The notes: a model not told the origin generated them from the letters alone. Counted from the stretch's first letter, positions 1 through 6,686 are shown. The stretch: 13,102 nt of DNA from Bacillota bacterium (GCA_017438085.1 JAFRWH010000074.1:1-13102); one strand, 5' to 3'. Made by a program: numbers and translations.

Positions 1-647
1 CCGTGGAGGGGGCAGATGGTCTGGATGTCAAGACCGGCAGCCTTCTTCAGCACAGCCTGCACCTGAGTTCCGAACTTGCCTACGATGCCGATGAAATAGC
101 GGCGGGCTTCGCAGTCCCAGTCCTCGTCAGCGTCGAGAGCGCCGAACTTGCCGAAAGCATCAGCGGAGAACAGCACCTTGTCGGTCTTGTCATAGGTAAA
201 GATAACTTCAGGCCAGTGGACCATGGGAGCGGCGACAAATGTCAGCTCGTGGCGGCCGGTATTCAGGACATCGCCCTCCTTTACTACCTGTCTGCGGTCT
301 GCAAAATCGGTACCGAAGTAGTTCTTCATCATATTGAAAGCCTGCATTGAGGATACGATGATGGCGTCGGGATAGGTCTCTGCGAAAACTGCGATATTTG
401 CGGAGTGGTCGGGCTCCATGTGCTGGACCACCAGATAGTCGGGTGTGCGGCCGGGAGCAGCAGCTGCGATATTAGCCAGCCATTCTTCTCCGAAGTGCTG
501 ATCAACAGTATCCATTACGACGATCTTTTCGTCGTCGATCAGATAGGAATTGTATGCCATGCCGTTAGGCCCTATATACTGTCCCTCGAAGAGGTCTATC
601 CTGTGGTCGTTTACGCCTATATACTTGATGTCCTTTGTGATTTCCAT
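1..647 (-). CDS. Class A flavodiiron protein (FprA-like), C-terminal part cut off by window edge
   Basis: Flavodiiron proteins are cytoplasmic enzymes that reduce O2 to water or NO to N2O, usually with electrons from rubredoxin, and protect anaerobes. The visible 215 residues are the N-terminal metallo-beta-lactamase-like diiron domain. The iron ligands can be read directly: H76-x-E78-x-D80-H81 in QHMEPDHS, H144 in MVHWPE, bridging D163 in SADAFG, and H215 in the CPLHG motif at the edge. The flavodoxin-like FMN domain that should follow lies outside, so class A and the absence of extra domains are not proven. The ATG at 647 has AGGAG (653-657) five bases upstream. It lies 71 bp downstream of the aldehyde dehydrogenase stop. 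That gap holds a GC-rich hairpin (691-705) but no T-tract, so readthrough from the upstream gene is possible. The family call is firm; the substrate is not. Confidence 0.93.
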   Translation of the reverse strand, partial: MEITKDIKYIGVNDHRIDLFEGQYIGPNGMAYNSYLIDDEKIVVMDTVDQHFGEEWLANIAAAAPGRTPDYLVVQHMEPDHSANIAVFAETYPDAIIVSSMQAFNMMKNYFGTDFADRRQVVKEGDVLNTGRHELTFVAAPMVHWPEVIFTYDKTDKVLFSADAFGKFGALDADEDWDCEARRYFIGIVGKFGTQVQAVLKKAAGLDIQTICPLH

Positions 648-690
648 GTTGTCTCCTTTTTGCTTTGATGTATCAGATATTTCATGCCGG

Positions 691-705
691 GCCCTGCGTC
701 AGGGC
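691..705 (-). other. GC-rich hairpin between aldehyde dehydrogenase and flavodiiron genes
   Basis: GCCCTG (691-696) and CAGGGC (700-705) form a perfect 6-bp stem with a 3-base loop. No run of T follows on the minus strand, so this is not a typical intrinsic terminator. It may slow decay of, or partly attenuate, an ALDH-flavodiiron transcript. A weak promoter (CTGACG, 17 bp, TATCTG on the minus strand) overlaps it, but the match is too poor to annotate. Confidence 0.4.
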
Positions 706-718
706 AGCCGTCAGTTTA

Positions 719-2092
719 TTACTTTAAAAATTTCTTTATCAGGCTGAATTTCTTTCTCGTATACGGGAAGTAGCGCATCATTATATCCACCTTGGAGGAT
801 TTTCTGACCACGCTGCGGTAGTGGGTGAAGGTGTCGAAGCTGGCCTTTCCGTGATACGCTCCCATTCCGGACTCGCCTACCCCGCCGAAGGGCATGTAGG
901 GGGTAGCCAGATGGATTATAGTATCGTTGACACAGCCTCCGCCGAAGCTGCAGCGCTCAAACACCGTCTTTTCCGTGTAGCGGCTCTCCGTAAACAGGTA
1001 GAAAGCCAGGGGCTTGGGCCTGCTGCAGATGAAATCCGTGGCTTCTGACAGTTCCCGGAAGCTGATCACCGGCAGTATGGGCGCGAAGATCTCCTCCGTC
1101 ATCAGAGGCGAATCCAGCGGAGGATCCAGCACCACTGTGGGCTCCATAAAGCGTGTCGCATCATCATAGTCGCCGCCTATCACCACATCCACATCGTTCA
1201 GCAGGGCTTTTTTCTGCAGATAATGCTTTTCGGATATGATGCGCACCATCTGGTGATAGTCCTTGTTCGGGAAGAACTCCTCAAGAGCCGCCTGATACTC
1301 GTCCAGGAACTCGTCGATAAGAGACTGGTGCACGAAAGCGTAATCCGGCGCCACGCAGGTCTGGCCTGCATTTATCACCTTTCCGAAGGCTATGCGCCTG
1401 GCAGCGATCTTTACATTGGCATCCTCAGCCACAATGACCGGGCTCTTTCCGCCCAGCTCCAGAGACACAGGAGTCAGATGCTTTGAAGCAGCCTCCATGA
1501 CCACCTTGCCAACGGCAACCGAACCGGTAAAGAAAATGTAGTCGAATTTCTGCTCAAGAAGGTGGGTGTTCTCTTCCCTTCCGCCCTCCACCACCGTCAC
1601 GAATTCGGGCGGGAAGACCTTTGAAATGAGGGCTGAAAGCAGCTTGCTCGTGGCGGGAGCATAGGCTGAGGGCTTGAGCACCGCGCAGTTTCCTGCGGAA
1701 ATGGCTCCGATAAGGGGCTCCAATGTCAGCTGGAAGGGATAATTCCAGGGACTCATGATGAGAGCCACACCGTAGGGTTCAGGAAGCACGAAGCTGTCCG
1801 AAGGGAACTGGGCGAGGGGCGTGTTCACAGGCCTTGATTTGACCCATTCCTCTATGTGTTTGAGGTGATAGCCTATCTCATCCAGCACGAAGCCGGTCTC
1901 GCACATGTAGCTTTCCAGAGGAGCCTTGTGAAGATCCCTGATGAGGGCTTCCTCGATCTTCCCCTGGTTCTGTTCTATGGCATTTTTAAGCCGCTTCAGA
2001 GCCTGCACCCTGAATTCCAGCGGCCTGGTGTTGCCCTTGTCAAAGAATTCCCTCTGGGCGCGAACTATGTTTTCTATCTCTTTTGCCTGCAT
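719..2092 (-). CDS. Aldehyde dehydrogenase, class 3-like (NAD(P)-dependent)
   Basis: 457 residues, the usual length for compact ALDH3/YwdH-type enzymes that oxidise aldehydes to carboxylates. Landmarks in order: oxyanion-hole Asn in SPWNYPF (N117), cofactor loop FFTGSVAVGK (187-196), general-base Glu in LELGGK (E212), catalytic Cys in NAGQTCVAPDY (C246), EEIFAP (333-338), and PFGGVGESGMG near the C-terminus. The C-terminal tail is basic and partly hydrophobic (about 436-457), as in some ALDH3 members that touch membranes. The frame could open at a TTG at 2110, but that would overlap the HAD stop. The ATG at 2092 has GGAG (2100-2103) six to seven bases upstream and gives the usual N-terminus, so it was chosen. 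It starts 14 bp after the HAD gene stop, so the two are surely co-transcribed. The natural aldehyde is unknown; medium- or long-chain aldehydes are plausible from the class. Confidence 0.93.
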   Translation of the reverse strand: MQAKEIENIVRAQREFFDKGNTRPLEFRVQALKRLKNAIEQNQGKIEEALIRDLHKAPLESYMCETGFVLDEIGYHLKHIEEWVKSRPVNTPLAQFPSDSFVLPEPYGVALIMSPWNYPFQLTLEPLIGAISAGNCAVLKPSAYAPATSKLLSALISKVFPPEFVTVVEGGREENTHLLEQKFDYIFFTGSVAVGKVVMEAASKHLTPVSLELGGKSPVIVAEDANVKIAARRIAFGKVINAGQTCVAPDYAFVHQSLIDEFLDEYQAALEEFFPNKDYHQMVRIISEKHYLQKKALLNDVDVVIGGDYDDATRFMEPTVVLDPPLDSPLMTEEIFAPILPVISFRELSEATDFICSRPKPLAFYLFTESRYTEKTVFERCSFGGGCVNDTIIHLATPYMPFGGVGESGMGAYHGKASFDTFTHYRSVVRKSSKVDIMMRYFPYTRKKFSLIKKFLK

Positions 2093-2099
2093 AGTTATT

Positions 2100-2103
2100 C
2101 TCC
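2100..2103 (-). promoter_or_regulatory. Ribosome binding site that fixes the aldehyde dehydrogenase start
   Basis: GGAG on the minus strand sits seven bases before the ATG at 2092, inside the 14-bp gap after the HAD stop codon (2107-2109). It argues against the longer TTG reading at 2110. Confidence 0.75.
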
Positions 2104-2106
2104 AAA

Positions 2107-2742
2107 TCAATCTATCAGTGAGGGAAGCTCACGTATGTCCGCGATCACGGCATCCGGAGCCTCAGCTTTTCCAAAACCATATGAAGCGTAAATGAAGGCT
2201 GTGCCGGCGCTCCTCGAAGAACGCTCATCTCCTGCGGTGTCACCGATGTAGACCGGCGCTTTGAGCCCTGCCCTTTCGGCCACCAGCTTTATATTCTCCG
2301 CCTTGGGCAGACCTGTGCTGCCTTCGCACTCCCAGGATTCAAAATAATGCCCCAGACCGGAGACCTCGAAAAAGGTCTCGATATAGCCCTTTCCGCAGTT
2401 GCTGACCACGAAAAAGCGCTTGCCCCGCTCCGACAGCTCTTTGAGCACATCTCCAAGACCTTCGTATATATACGCACCGTGTTCCAGCAGATATCCGACC
2501 TCCTGCTCCAAAGCGGCGTGCATTATATCATCCGAAAGACATCCCAGCCTCGGGCTGAAATGGTCTGCGATCTCCTGAGCTGTCATTCCCAGTATTTCGC
2601 CTATGTCCTCTACGGTGATGGTCTCATCAAGGCCAAAGCCTCTGACAGTAAGGGTCCATGCCCCGGCCAGTGTTTCGGAGGCATCCCACATGGTGCCGTC
2701 CACGTCGAATATGATGCCGTCAGCTTTTATCTTTCCGTCCAT
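2107..2742 (-). CDS. HAD-superfamily phosphatase (phosphoglycolate phosphatase-like)
   Basis: 211 residues with all four HAD motifs: nucleophile D13 and acid D15 in IIFDVDGT, motif II Ser in FVVSNCGKG (S114), the motif III Lys in GLPKAENI (K147), and motif IV acids in YIGDTAGDE (D168, D172). The helical cap between about residues 20 and 95 is the C1 type found in phosphoglycolate phosphatase, beta-phosphoglucomutase and related small-molecule phosphatases. These are soluble Mg-dependent enzymes acting through a phospho-aspartate. The ATG at 2742 has GGAG (2750-2753) seven bases upstream. It is the first gene of a two-gene operon with the aldehyde dehydrogenase. The pairing suggests removal of a phosphorylated or aldehyde by-product, but this is inference; the substrate cannot be read from sequence. 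Confidence 0.9.
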   Translation of the reverse strand: MDGKIKADGIIFDVDGTMWDASETLAGAWTLTVRGFGLDETITVEDIGEILGMTAQEIADHFSPRLGCLSDDIMHAALEQEVGYLLEHGAYIYEGLGDVLKELSERGKRFFVVSNCGKGYIETFFEVSGLGHYFESWECEGSTGLPKAENIKLVAERAGLKAPVYIGDTAGDERSSRSAGTAFIYASYGFGKAEAPDAVIADIRELPSLID

Positions 2743-2791
2743 TTTGCGGCTCCGATCGCATTTACGCTGAGCTGAAAATAACTAACAAATC

Positions 2792-2800
2792 AGTATAACA
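2792..2800 (-). promoter_or_regulatory. Probable extended -10 promoter for the HAD-aldehyde dehydrogenase operon
   Basis: On the minus strand TGTTATACT forms an extended -10 (TG, one base, TATACT). A 17-bp spacer would put the -35 at 2815-2820 (TTTGCT), which is poor and lies inside the upstream nitroreductase terminator. About 45 bases of leader would follow before the HAD start. Confidence 0.5.
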
Positions 2801-2808
2801 TATAAAAG

Positions 2809-2832
2809 CCCCGGAGCAAAAGCCCTCCGGGG
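2809..2832 (-). terminator. Intrinsic terminator of the nitroreductase gene
   Basis: CCCCGGAG (2809-2816) and CTCCGGGG (2825-2832) make a perfect 8-bp GC-rich stem with an 8-base loop. On the minus strand it is followed by CTTTTATA. It starts 14 bases after the nitroreductase stop and separates that gene from the HAD operon. Confidence 0.85.
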
Positions 2833-2845
2833 TGAATTATCCTTA

Positions 2846-3433
2846 TCAATAATTGATGACCAGTTCTTTCAGTGGACGCTTCGGCACATAGTGCACATCG
2901 TTCTCATCTCTCCAGTACTTAGTGCTGCCATCCTCGGGGAGTTCCACCAGCCGCACATCATCCGCAGGCCTGCCCATAGCCACCAGCAGCACCGGTTCAA
3001 GCTTTTCGGGCAGCTCAAGAGTCTTTTTTATTTCATCCCTGTTGAAACCGCCAAGCATGATTCCGCCAAGTCCCTTTTCCACGGCTGCAAGCAGCATTGT
3101 CTGAGCTGCTATACCCACATCATAGCCAAACGCAGTGGTGGAAGCGTTCGGCATCACCTCATGATCCAGGCAGATAACAATGAAGGCCGTAGGCTTCTTG
3201 CCCTCCCTGGGTAGCTTTTCCTGCGGCAGCATGCCTGCCCAGCGGGTCAGCGGGAATATCCTGTTAACATCTTTATCTTCATAAGCGATATAAAACTTCA
3301 ATACCTGTTTGTTCATACTGGATGCGCAGACCCTTGCAATATCCACATATTCCAGCATATCCTCCCTGCTGAAGCGATAGCTTTCGTCAAAGCCTCTGTA
3401 GCTTCTGTTTTTTTCTGCGAGTTCCCTGATCAT
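2846..3433 (-). CDS. Nitroreductase-family FMN oxidoreductase
   Basis: 195 residues, typical for the short nitroreductase branch common in anaerobes: soluble homodimers with FMN that reduce nitro compounds, quinones or flavins with NAD(P)H. Family features: N-terminal phosphate-binding Arg cluster NRSYRGF (9-15), SSMNKQ (39-44 region) corresponding to the S-x-N-x-Q flavin loop, the hydrophobic helix starting DVGIAAQTMLLAAVEKG (105-121) followed by LGG, and the C-terminal VAMGRPAD and KRPLKELV segments. The ATG at 3433 has AAGGAG repeated just upstream. It is a single-gene unit with its own terminator and an extended -10 promoter (3481-3489) that overlaps the promoter of the divergent hydrolase gene. 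The physiological substrate is unknown. Confidence 0.9.
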   Translation of the reverse strand: MIRELAEKNRSYRGFDESYRFSREDMLEYVDIARVCASSMNKQVLKFYIAYEDKDVNRIFPLTRWAGMLPQEKLPREGKKPTAFIVICLDHEVMPNASTTAFGYDVGIAAQTMLLAAVEKGLGGIMLGGFNRDEIKKTLELPEKLEPVLLVAMGRPADDVRLVELPEDGSTKYWRDENDVHYVPKRPLKELVINY

Positions 3434-3477
3434 CTTTTCTCCTTCTCCTTAAAGCCTTCCGGCCCGGGTTCTTTTTA

Positions 3478-3506
3478 TTGATTATAGCACAAAATGCGGG
3501 TATTAT
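3478..3506 (+). promoter_or_regulatory. SigA-type promoter for the Mbeg1-like hydrolase
   Basis: TTGATT (3478-3483), a 17-bp spacer and TATTAT (3501-3506) form a good sigma-A promoter. Transcription would start near 3513, giving a leader of about 20 bases before the ATG at 3535. Its -35 shares bases with the nitroreductase -10 on the other strand. Confidence 0.7.
3481..3489 (-). promoter_or_regulatory. Extended -10 promoter for the nitroreductase gene
   Basis: The minus strand reads TGCTATAAT, a perfect extended -10. No good -35 exists at 16-18 bp. The start point would lie about 40 bases before the ATG at 3433. Confidence 0.6.
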
Positions 3507-3524
3507 TCTATTGATCGCTTAATT

Positions 3525-3529
3525 GGAGG
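3525..3529 (+). promoter_or_regulatory. Ribosome binding site that fixes the Mbeg1-like hydrolase start
   Basis: GGAGG lies five bases before the ATG at 3535. It overlaps the in-frame TTG at 3523, so that codon is part of the binding site and not the start. Confidence 0.8.
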
Positions 3530-3534
3530 ATGCA

Positions 3535-4860
3535 ATGGACAAACTCGTTGATTATATAAAGTGGATGGGAAGCCTGAACTTCGATGCTTACCCATTCAGA
3601 GAGGCCGATGCTCTGGTGCTCTGCGTGGCATCATATTTTGACATGAAACCGGTCTTTAAGGGAAGGATAGAGGCTGATACAGAGGAAAAGCAGCGCAGGC
3701 TGACGCTCTCAGACTGCATCCCGATGATAGAAGAAGGCAGAGCGAGCCTGATGATAACAGGCGGCGACATGGGAAACAGCGATGTGCTTGAAGCCGCAGC
3801 CAGATCCGAGCGCTTCGGGAGCCTTTTCATGAACGGCAATGTGGATATCATCAACAAGGACGCAGATCTGCAGTTCGCAGCGGTCTGCTTCAGCTATGAG
3901 CCCGCAGGCTGTGGAAGACCATTCTCATTCATTGCATTCAGGGGCACCGACAGCACTCTTGTGGGATGGAAGGAAGACTTCATGATATCCTTCACCCGCC
4001 CGAAAGCCCAGATACTGTCTGCCGAATATGTAAGGGCGCTGATGGAAGCCGGAGAGGCGGCAGATCAGGGAGAAAGGATACGCGACTGGTACATAGGAGG
4101 GCATTCAAAGGGTGGAAATCTGGCGATGTATGCAGCCTGCATGCTGCCTGACCACCTGCTGGAACGGGTCACCCGCATTTACGATCTCGATGGCCCCGGC
4201 TTCTGCCCAGAGGTCCTGGATCTTGCGCTGCTGGACCGCATAGATAAAAAGACCACCCGCATAATCCCGGAATTTGAAGTCATAGGCAAGATCTTTGAGC
4301 CGAAGATAAGCGACACCCGCATAGTAAAAAGCTACAGAAAGGGCGTGGATCAGCACTCTCTGCCCAGCTGGATGGTCGAATACGGAGCGCTGGCAGAAAC
4401 AGACCATATGGATCCCCGGGCGAGCTGGCTCGGTGACAATCTCAGCGCCTGGATATCCGCCATACCCCACCAGGACAGGCAGCAGTTCATAGATGAGCTT
4501 TTTGATGCGCTGGCTGCAGGCGGAGCTGAGGATCTGGACAATTTTAAGGCTGAAAATATAAAAGACGCTATGATAGCTCTGAGCAAGACCAGCAAGCTTA
4601 CAAAATACGCCCTGACCAGCCTTCCGGCAAGGCTGTTTAACCTGGAGAATCTGGAGGAACTGACAGATGACCTTAAAGAAGATCTCAGGCAGGGGCTGAA
4701 AACTGAAGCCGAAAAGCTGAAACTGCCCGAGGTGAAGCTGCCGGAGGTAAAACTTCCCGAAGTGAAGCTTCCTGAGGTAAAGCTGCCGGATAATATCAAT
4801 GCGCTGCTTAACAAGCGCAAGGAGCAGGACTCTAAACCTAAAGAAAAAACGGAGCAATAA
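3535..4860 (+). CDS. Mbeg1-like (DUF2974) alpha/beta-hydrolase with KLPEV-repeat tail
   Basis: 441 residues. The N-terminal two thirds match the Mbeg1-like family, lipase-fold proteins of unknown substrate. It has the strand motif FIAFRGTDSTLVGWKEDF (132-149) typical of lipase-3-like folds and the nucleophile elbow YIGGHSKGGN (186-195) with S191. It also has YDLDGPGF (216-223), whose D219 could be the catalytic acid, and QHSLPSW (273-279), whose H274 could complete the triad. From about residue 330 it becomes helical and charged. It then runs through four exact KLPEV units (396-415) plus a fifth KLPD, and ends in a Lys/Glu-rich tail. No signal peptide or membrane segment is seen, so it is likely cytoplasmic. 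It is transcribed alone and converges with the glycoside hydrolase gene. The family call is good, but the reaction is not known and should not be read as a proven lipase. Confidence 0.87.
   Translation: MDKLVDYIKWMGSLNFDAYPFREADALVLCVASYFDMKPVFKGRIEADTEEKQRRLTLSDCIPMIEEGRASLMITGGDMGNSDVLEAAARSERFGSLFMNGNVDIINKDADLQFAAVCFSYEPAGCGRPFSFIAFRGTDSTLVGWKEDFMISFTRPKAQILSAEYVRALMEAGEAADQGERIRDWYIGGHSKGGNLAMYAACMLPDHLLERVTRIYDLDGPGFCPEVLDLALLDRIDKKTTRIIPEFEVIGKIFEPKISDTRIVKSYRKGVDQHSLPSWMVEYGALAETDHMDPRASWLGDNLSAWISAIPHQDRQQFIDELFDALAAGGAEDLDNFKAENIKDAMIALSKTSKLTKYALTSLPARLFNLENLEELTDDLKEDLRQGLKTEAEKLKLPEVKLPEVKLPEVKLPEVKLPDNINALLNKRKEQDSKPKEKTEQ
4720..4779 (+). repeat. Four 15-bp tandem repeats encoding KLPEV
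   Basis: Four consecutive 15-bp units encode KLPEV with different synonymous codons (CTG/CTT, CCC/CCG/CCT, GAG/GAA, GTG/GTA). A partial fifth unit encodes KLPD. The codon drift shows the peptide has been kept while the DNA diverged, so this is not a recent slippage product. Confidence 0.9.
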
Positions 4861-4870
4861 GCTCCGTTTT
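4846..4870. terminator. Bidirectional intrinsic terminator between convergent genes
   Basis: AAAACGGAGC (4846-4855) and GCTCCGTTTT (4861-4870) form a perfect 10-bp stem. The 5-base loop AATAA contains the TAA stop of the hydrolase gene. The plus strand ends with TTTTAG and the minus strand with GTTTTTTC, so it can end both transcripts. Confidence 0.88.
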
Positions 4871-4899
4871 AGTTTGCAGTTGATCATTACAGACGAGGG

Positions 4900-6120
4900 C
4901 TATCTGCAGTATCTGTATTTGAACTCCAGTATCCTGCGTACGCTTTCGTCTATGCGTTCTTCGCTTATCCTGCCGCTCTCCACTGCTTCAAGCAGCGCGT
5001 CAGCGGCCTTTTTATAGTCTCCCGGCAGCAGCAGTATGTCGTTTCCTGCTTCAAAAGCCAGTACCGCCGCTTCACCCGGCTTATAATTGCGGCTTATGGC
5101 ACCCATACCAAGAGCATCAGTTATGACTATGCCATCGTAGCCCAGTTCGCCGCGAAGCCTGCCTTCGATAAGCTCTTTAGACAGCGAGGCAGGAAGCCCG
5201 TCTGAAGTAACATTTTTCATGGTGATATGAGCAACCATTATCATATCGGTCTTGTCCATATTGTCCATGAAGGGCACAAGCTCCATATCCAGCAGCTGTT
5301 CCCAGCTCTTATTCACCGCCACATAGCCGCTGTGGGTGTCGGCAGCCGTATCGCCGTGACCGGGAAAATGCTTGATCGTAGTCCCTATCCCTGCCTTATG
5401 AAAACCCTCTATGCAGGCGCTCACCATGCGGCTGACCAGCTGAGGGTCGCTTCCGAAAGCCCTCGTCCCTATGACCGTATTCTTCGGATTGCTGAAGACA
5501 TCCGCATCCGGAGCAAAATCAAGGCTGAAGCCATAATCCTTAAGATAACACCCTATGGTATAACCTGCAGCTTCAGCCTTTTCGGTATCCTTTGAAGCAC
5601 CTATCTTACCCATAGTTCCCACATTACTTATGCCCAGGGCTTTGTTATTGGCCAGTCTGGCTACATTGCCGCCCTCCTCATCCACGGAAAGGATCGCGGG
5701 GACGCGGAAAGCGCGCTTAAGGGCGTACGTAAGGTTTTTGAGCTGCTTTTCGTTGGTTATATTGTCCGAAAAGATCACAAAACCACCCGGGGGATAATCA
5801 TTTACAGCATCAAGCATGGCGGGCGTGACGCTTTTCTGCTGTCCGCCCTGAATATCCTCCGGACGTATAAAGAAAAGCTGACAGACTTTCTGTTTGAGCG
5901 TGAGGGATTCCAGTACAGCCTGCACACCGAAGCTATCATGTTTATCGGGTATCAGATCTATAGAATAATGATTCATTTTTAATTCTGCAGCGCCTGCGGG
6001 GCTCTTCCCACCCCAGAGCCTTCCGGACAGCACAAAAATACCTGCTGCGATTATCAACAGCAGAAATATTGCCAGAGGCGCTTTGCCGCCCTTCTTTTTC
6101 TTTGCGCTGTGTTTTGCCAT
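4900..6120 (-). CDS. Membrane-anchored glycoside hydrolase family 3, NagZ-like beta-N-acetylglucosaminidase
   Basis: 406 residues from the chosen ATG. A short basic N-terminus (AKHSAKKKKGGK) precedes a hydrophobic stretch (about 14-33), giving a signal anchor or uncleaved signal peptide. The catalytic domain is thus outside the membrane. GH3 motifs: LSVDEEGGNVARL (144-156), the NagZ-type loop KHFPGHG at 250-256 with the D261-T-H263 dyad of the acid/base, and the nucleophile D335 in VITDALGMGAI. The D-T/S-H dyad points to N-acetylglucosaminidase rather than beta-glucosidase activity, probably on muropeptide or cell-wall fragments. The frame stays open upstream to an ATG at 6231 with another ATG at 6075+ region equivalent (6162). 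None has a clear ribosome binding site. The ATG at 6120 gives the only normal secretion signal, so it is preferred with moderate certainty. The gene stands alone and ends at the shared terminator. Confidence 0.88.
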   Translation of the reverse strand: MAKHSAKKKKGGKAPLAIFLLLIIAAGIFVLSGRLWGGKSPAGAAELKMNHYSIDLIPDKHDSFGVQAVLESLTLKQKVCQLFFIRPEDIQGGQQKSVTPAMLDAVNDYPPGGFVIFSDNITNEKQLKNLTYALKRAFRVPAILSVDEEGGNVARLANNKALGISNVGTMGKIGASKDTEKAEAAGYTIGCYLKDYGFSLDFAPDADVFSNPKNTVIGTRAFGSDPQLVSRMVSACIEGFHKAGIGTTIKHFPGHGDTAADTHSGYVAVNKSWEQLLDMELVPFMDNMDKTDMIMVAHITMKNVTSDGLPASLSKELIEGRLRGELGYDGIVITDALGMGAISRNYKPGEAAVLAFEAGNDILLLPGDYKKAADALLEAVESGRISEERIDESVRRILEFKYRYCR

Positions 6121-6225
6121 GGCTACAGTATGCCATTTTGCCGTCCAAAAGTCCATAAAAAACTCGTCACGAACTGATTTGTACACCAAAGCGCAATCTT
6201 CATACAAATGTAACAATCTCTTAAC

Positions 6226-6253
6226 TTGCATAAACGGCCTAAACTGCTAAAAT
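6226..6253 (+). promoter_or_regulatory. Probable promoter of ssrA
   Basis: TTGCAT (6226-6231), a 16-bp spacer and TAAAAT (6248-6253). The -10 is good (5/6) and the -35 fair (3/6). Transcription would start near 6260, leaving a leader of about 68 bases to be removed at the mature 5' end (6328), normally by RNase P. Confidence 0.5.
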
Positions 6254-6282
6254 ATATGTGCACTTGGCAGAAAGCCCGAATT

Positions 6283-6302
6283 CCGCAAAGCATTGCGGTT
6301 TT
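6283..6302 (+). promoter_or_regulatory. Terminator-like hairpin in the ssrA leader
   Basis: CCGCAA (6283-6288) and TTGCGG (6293-6298) make a 6-bp stem with loop AGCA, followed by TTTT (6299-6302). It lies between the likely promoter and the mature RNA. The left arm, extended to CCGCAAAG, can instead pair perfectly with CTTTGCGG (6322-6329) at the mature 5' end. Confidence 0.5.
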
Positions 6303-6327
6303 CAGAGCCCAAAGCCCTGCACTTTGC

Positions 6328-6686
6328 GGGGGCGTAAAGGTTTCGACGGGGGCAGTAAAGCCGGGTAAGCGAGCCGCAGTTGGTTCAGTCTGCGCTAAAA
6401 AGGACCAACGTTTAAAATAAACGACAACAGAAACAACAGATTCGCACTGGCTGCTTAATCAGCCCCGCGCGTCGGCCCGGATTTGCCTGTAGATCCGGAT
6501 CCCGGCGACGACCATACAGGAACCTCCGAGGGGATCTCCCGGTACCTTCGGAGAACCACGGGATAGGAAGGACTTTAGCCTGCTAAGGAGCGACTGATCT
6601 TCCGAAATCCAAACCCTTAGCTGCGCTCGGAGAAAGCCTTGCGGAGTTGCTTTCGGACGTGAGTTCGATTCTCACCGCCTTCACCA
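6328..6686 (+). ncRNA. ssrA: Transfer-messenger RNA (tmRNA), one-piece form
   Basis: tmRNA rescues stalled ribosomes and tags the unfinished protein for proteolysis, working with SmpB. The 359-base gene starts with GGGGGCG then TAAAGGTTTCGACGGGGG, the conserved 5' domain. It ends with the T-arm GTGAG-TTCGATT-CTCAC, the acceptor strand CGCCTTC, A and an encoded CCA. The acceptor ends pair over 7 bp with two G-U pairs. Pseudoknot PK1 includes GTTGGT with ACCAAC (about 6378-6409). The tag frame is closed by TAA at 6456-6458 and ends NDNRNNRFALAA, with AAC at 6420 as a likely resume codon; AAA at 6414 would add KI. ALAA is the normal protease signal. It is flanked by a leader with hairpins and by a strong terminator, and the last 23 bases of the T-arm and acceptor recur downstream at 6882-6904. 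Confidence 0.97.
6663..6685 (+). repeat. Direct repeat copy 1: 3' end of ssrA
   Basis: These 23 bases run from the G before the T-loop (GTTCGATT) through the acceptor strand to the second C of CCA. They are identical to 6882-6904. Confidence 0.9.

Noticed and set aside
127..134. LSKGN in place of LSGGQ in the ABC ATPase as a sign of a defective enzyme (residues 127-131 of the protein at 8087-8782)
   Set aside because: This change is usual in YtrB-like ATPases, and Walker A, Walker B and the switch His are intact.
4720..4779. CRISPR-like array
   Set aside because: The 15-bp units are in-frame codons for KLPEV with no spacers.
4105..4887. 260-residue minus-strand open frame
   Set aside because: Antisense to the Mbeg1-like hydrolase and through the shared terminator; low-complexity product with no family motif.
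6226..6420. 64-residue plus-strand open frame
   Set aside because: Covers the ssrA promoter, leader and 5' domain; a chance frame.
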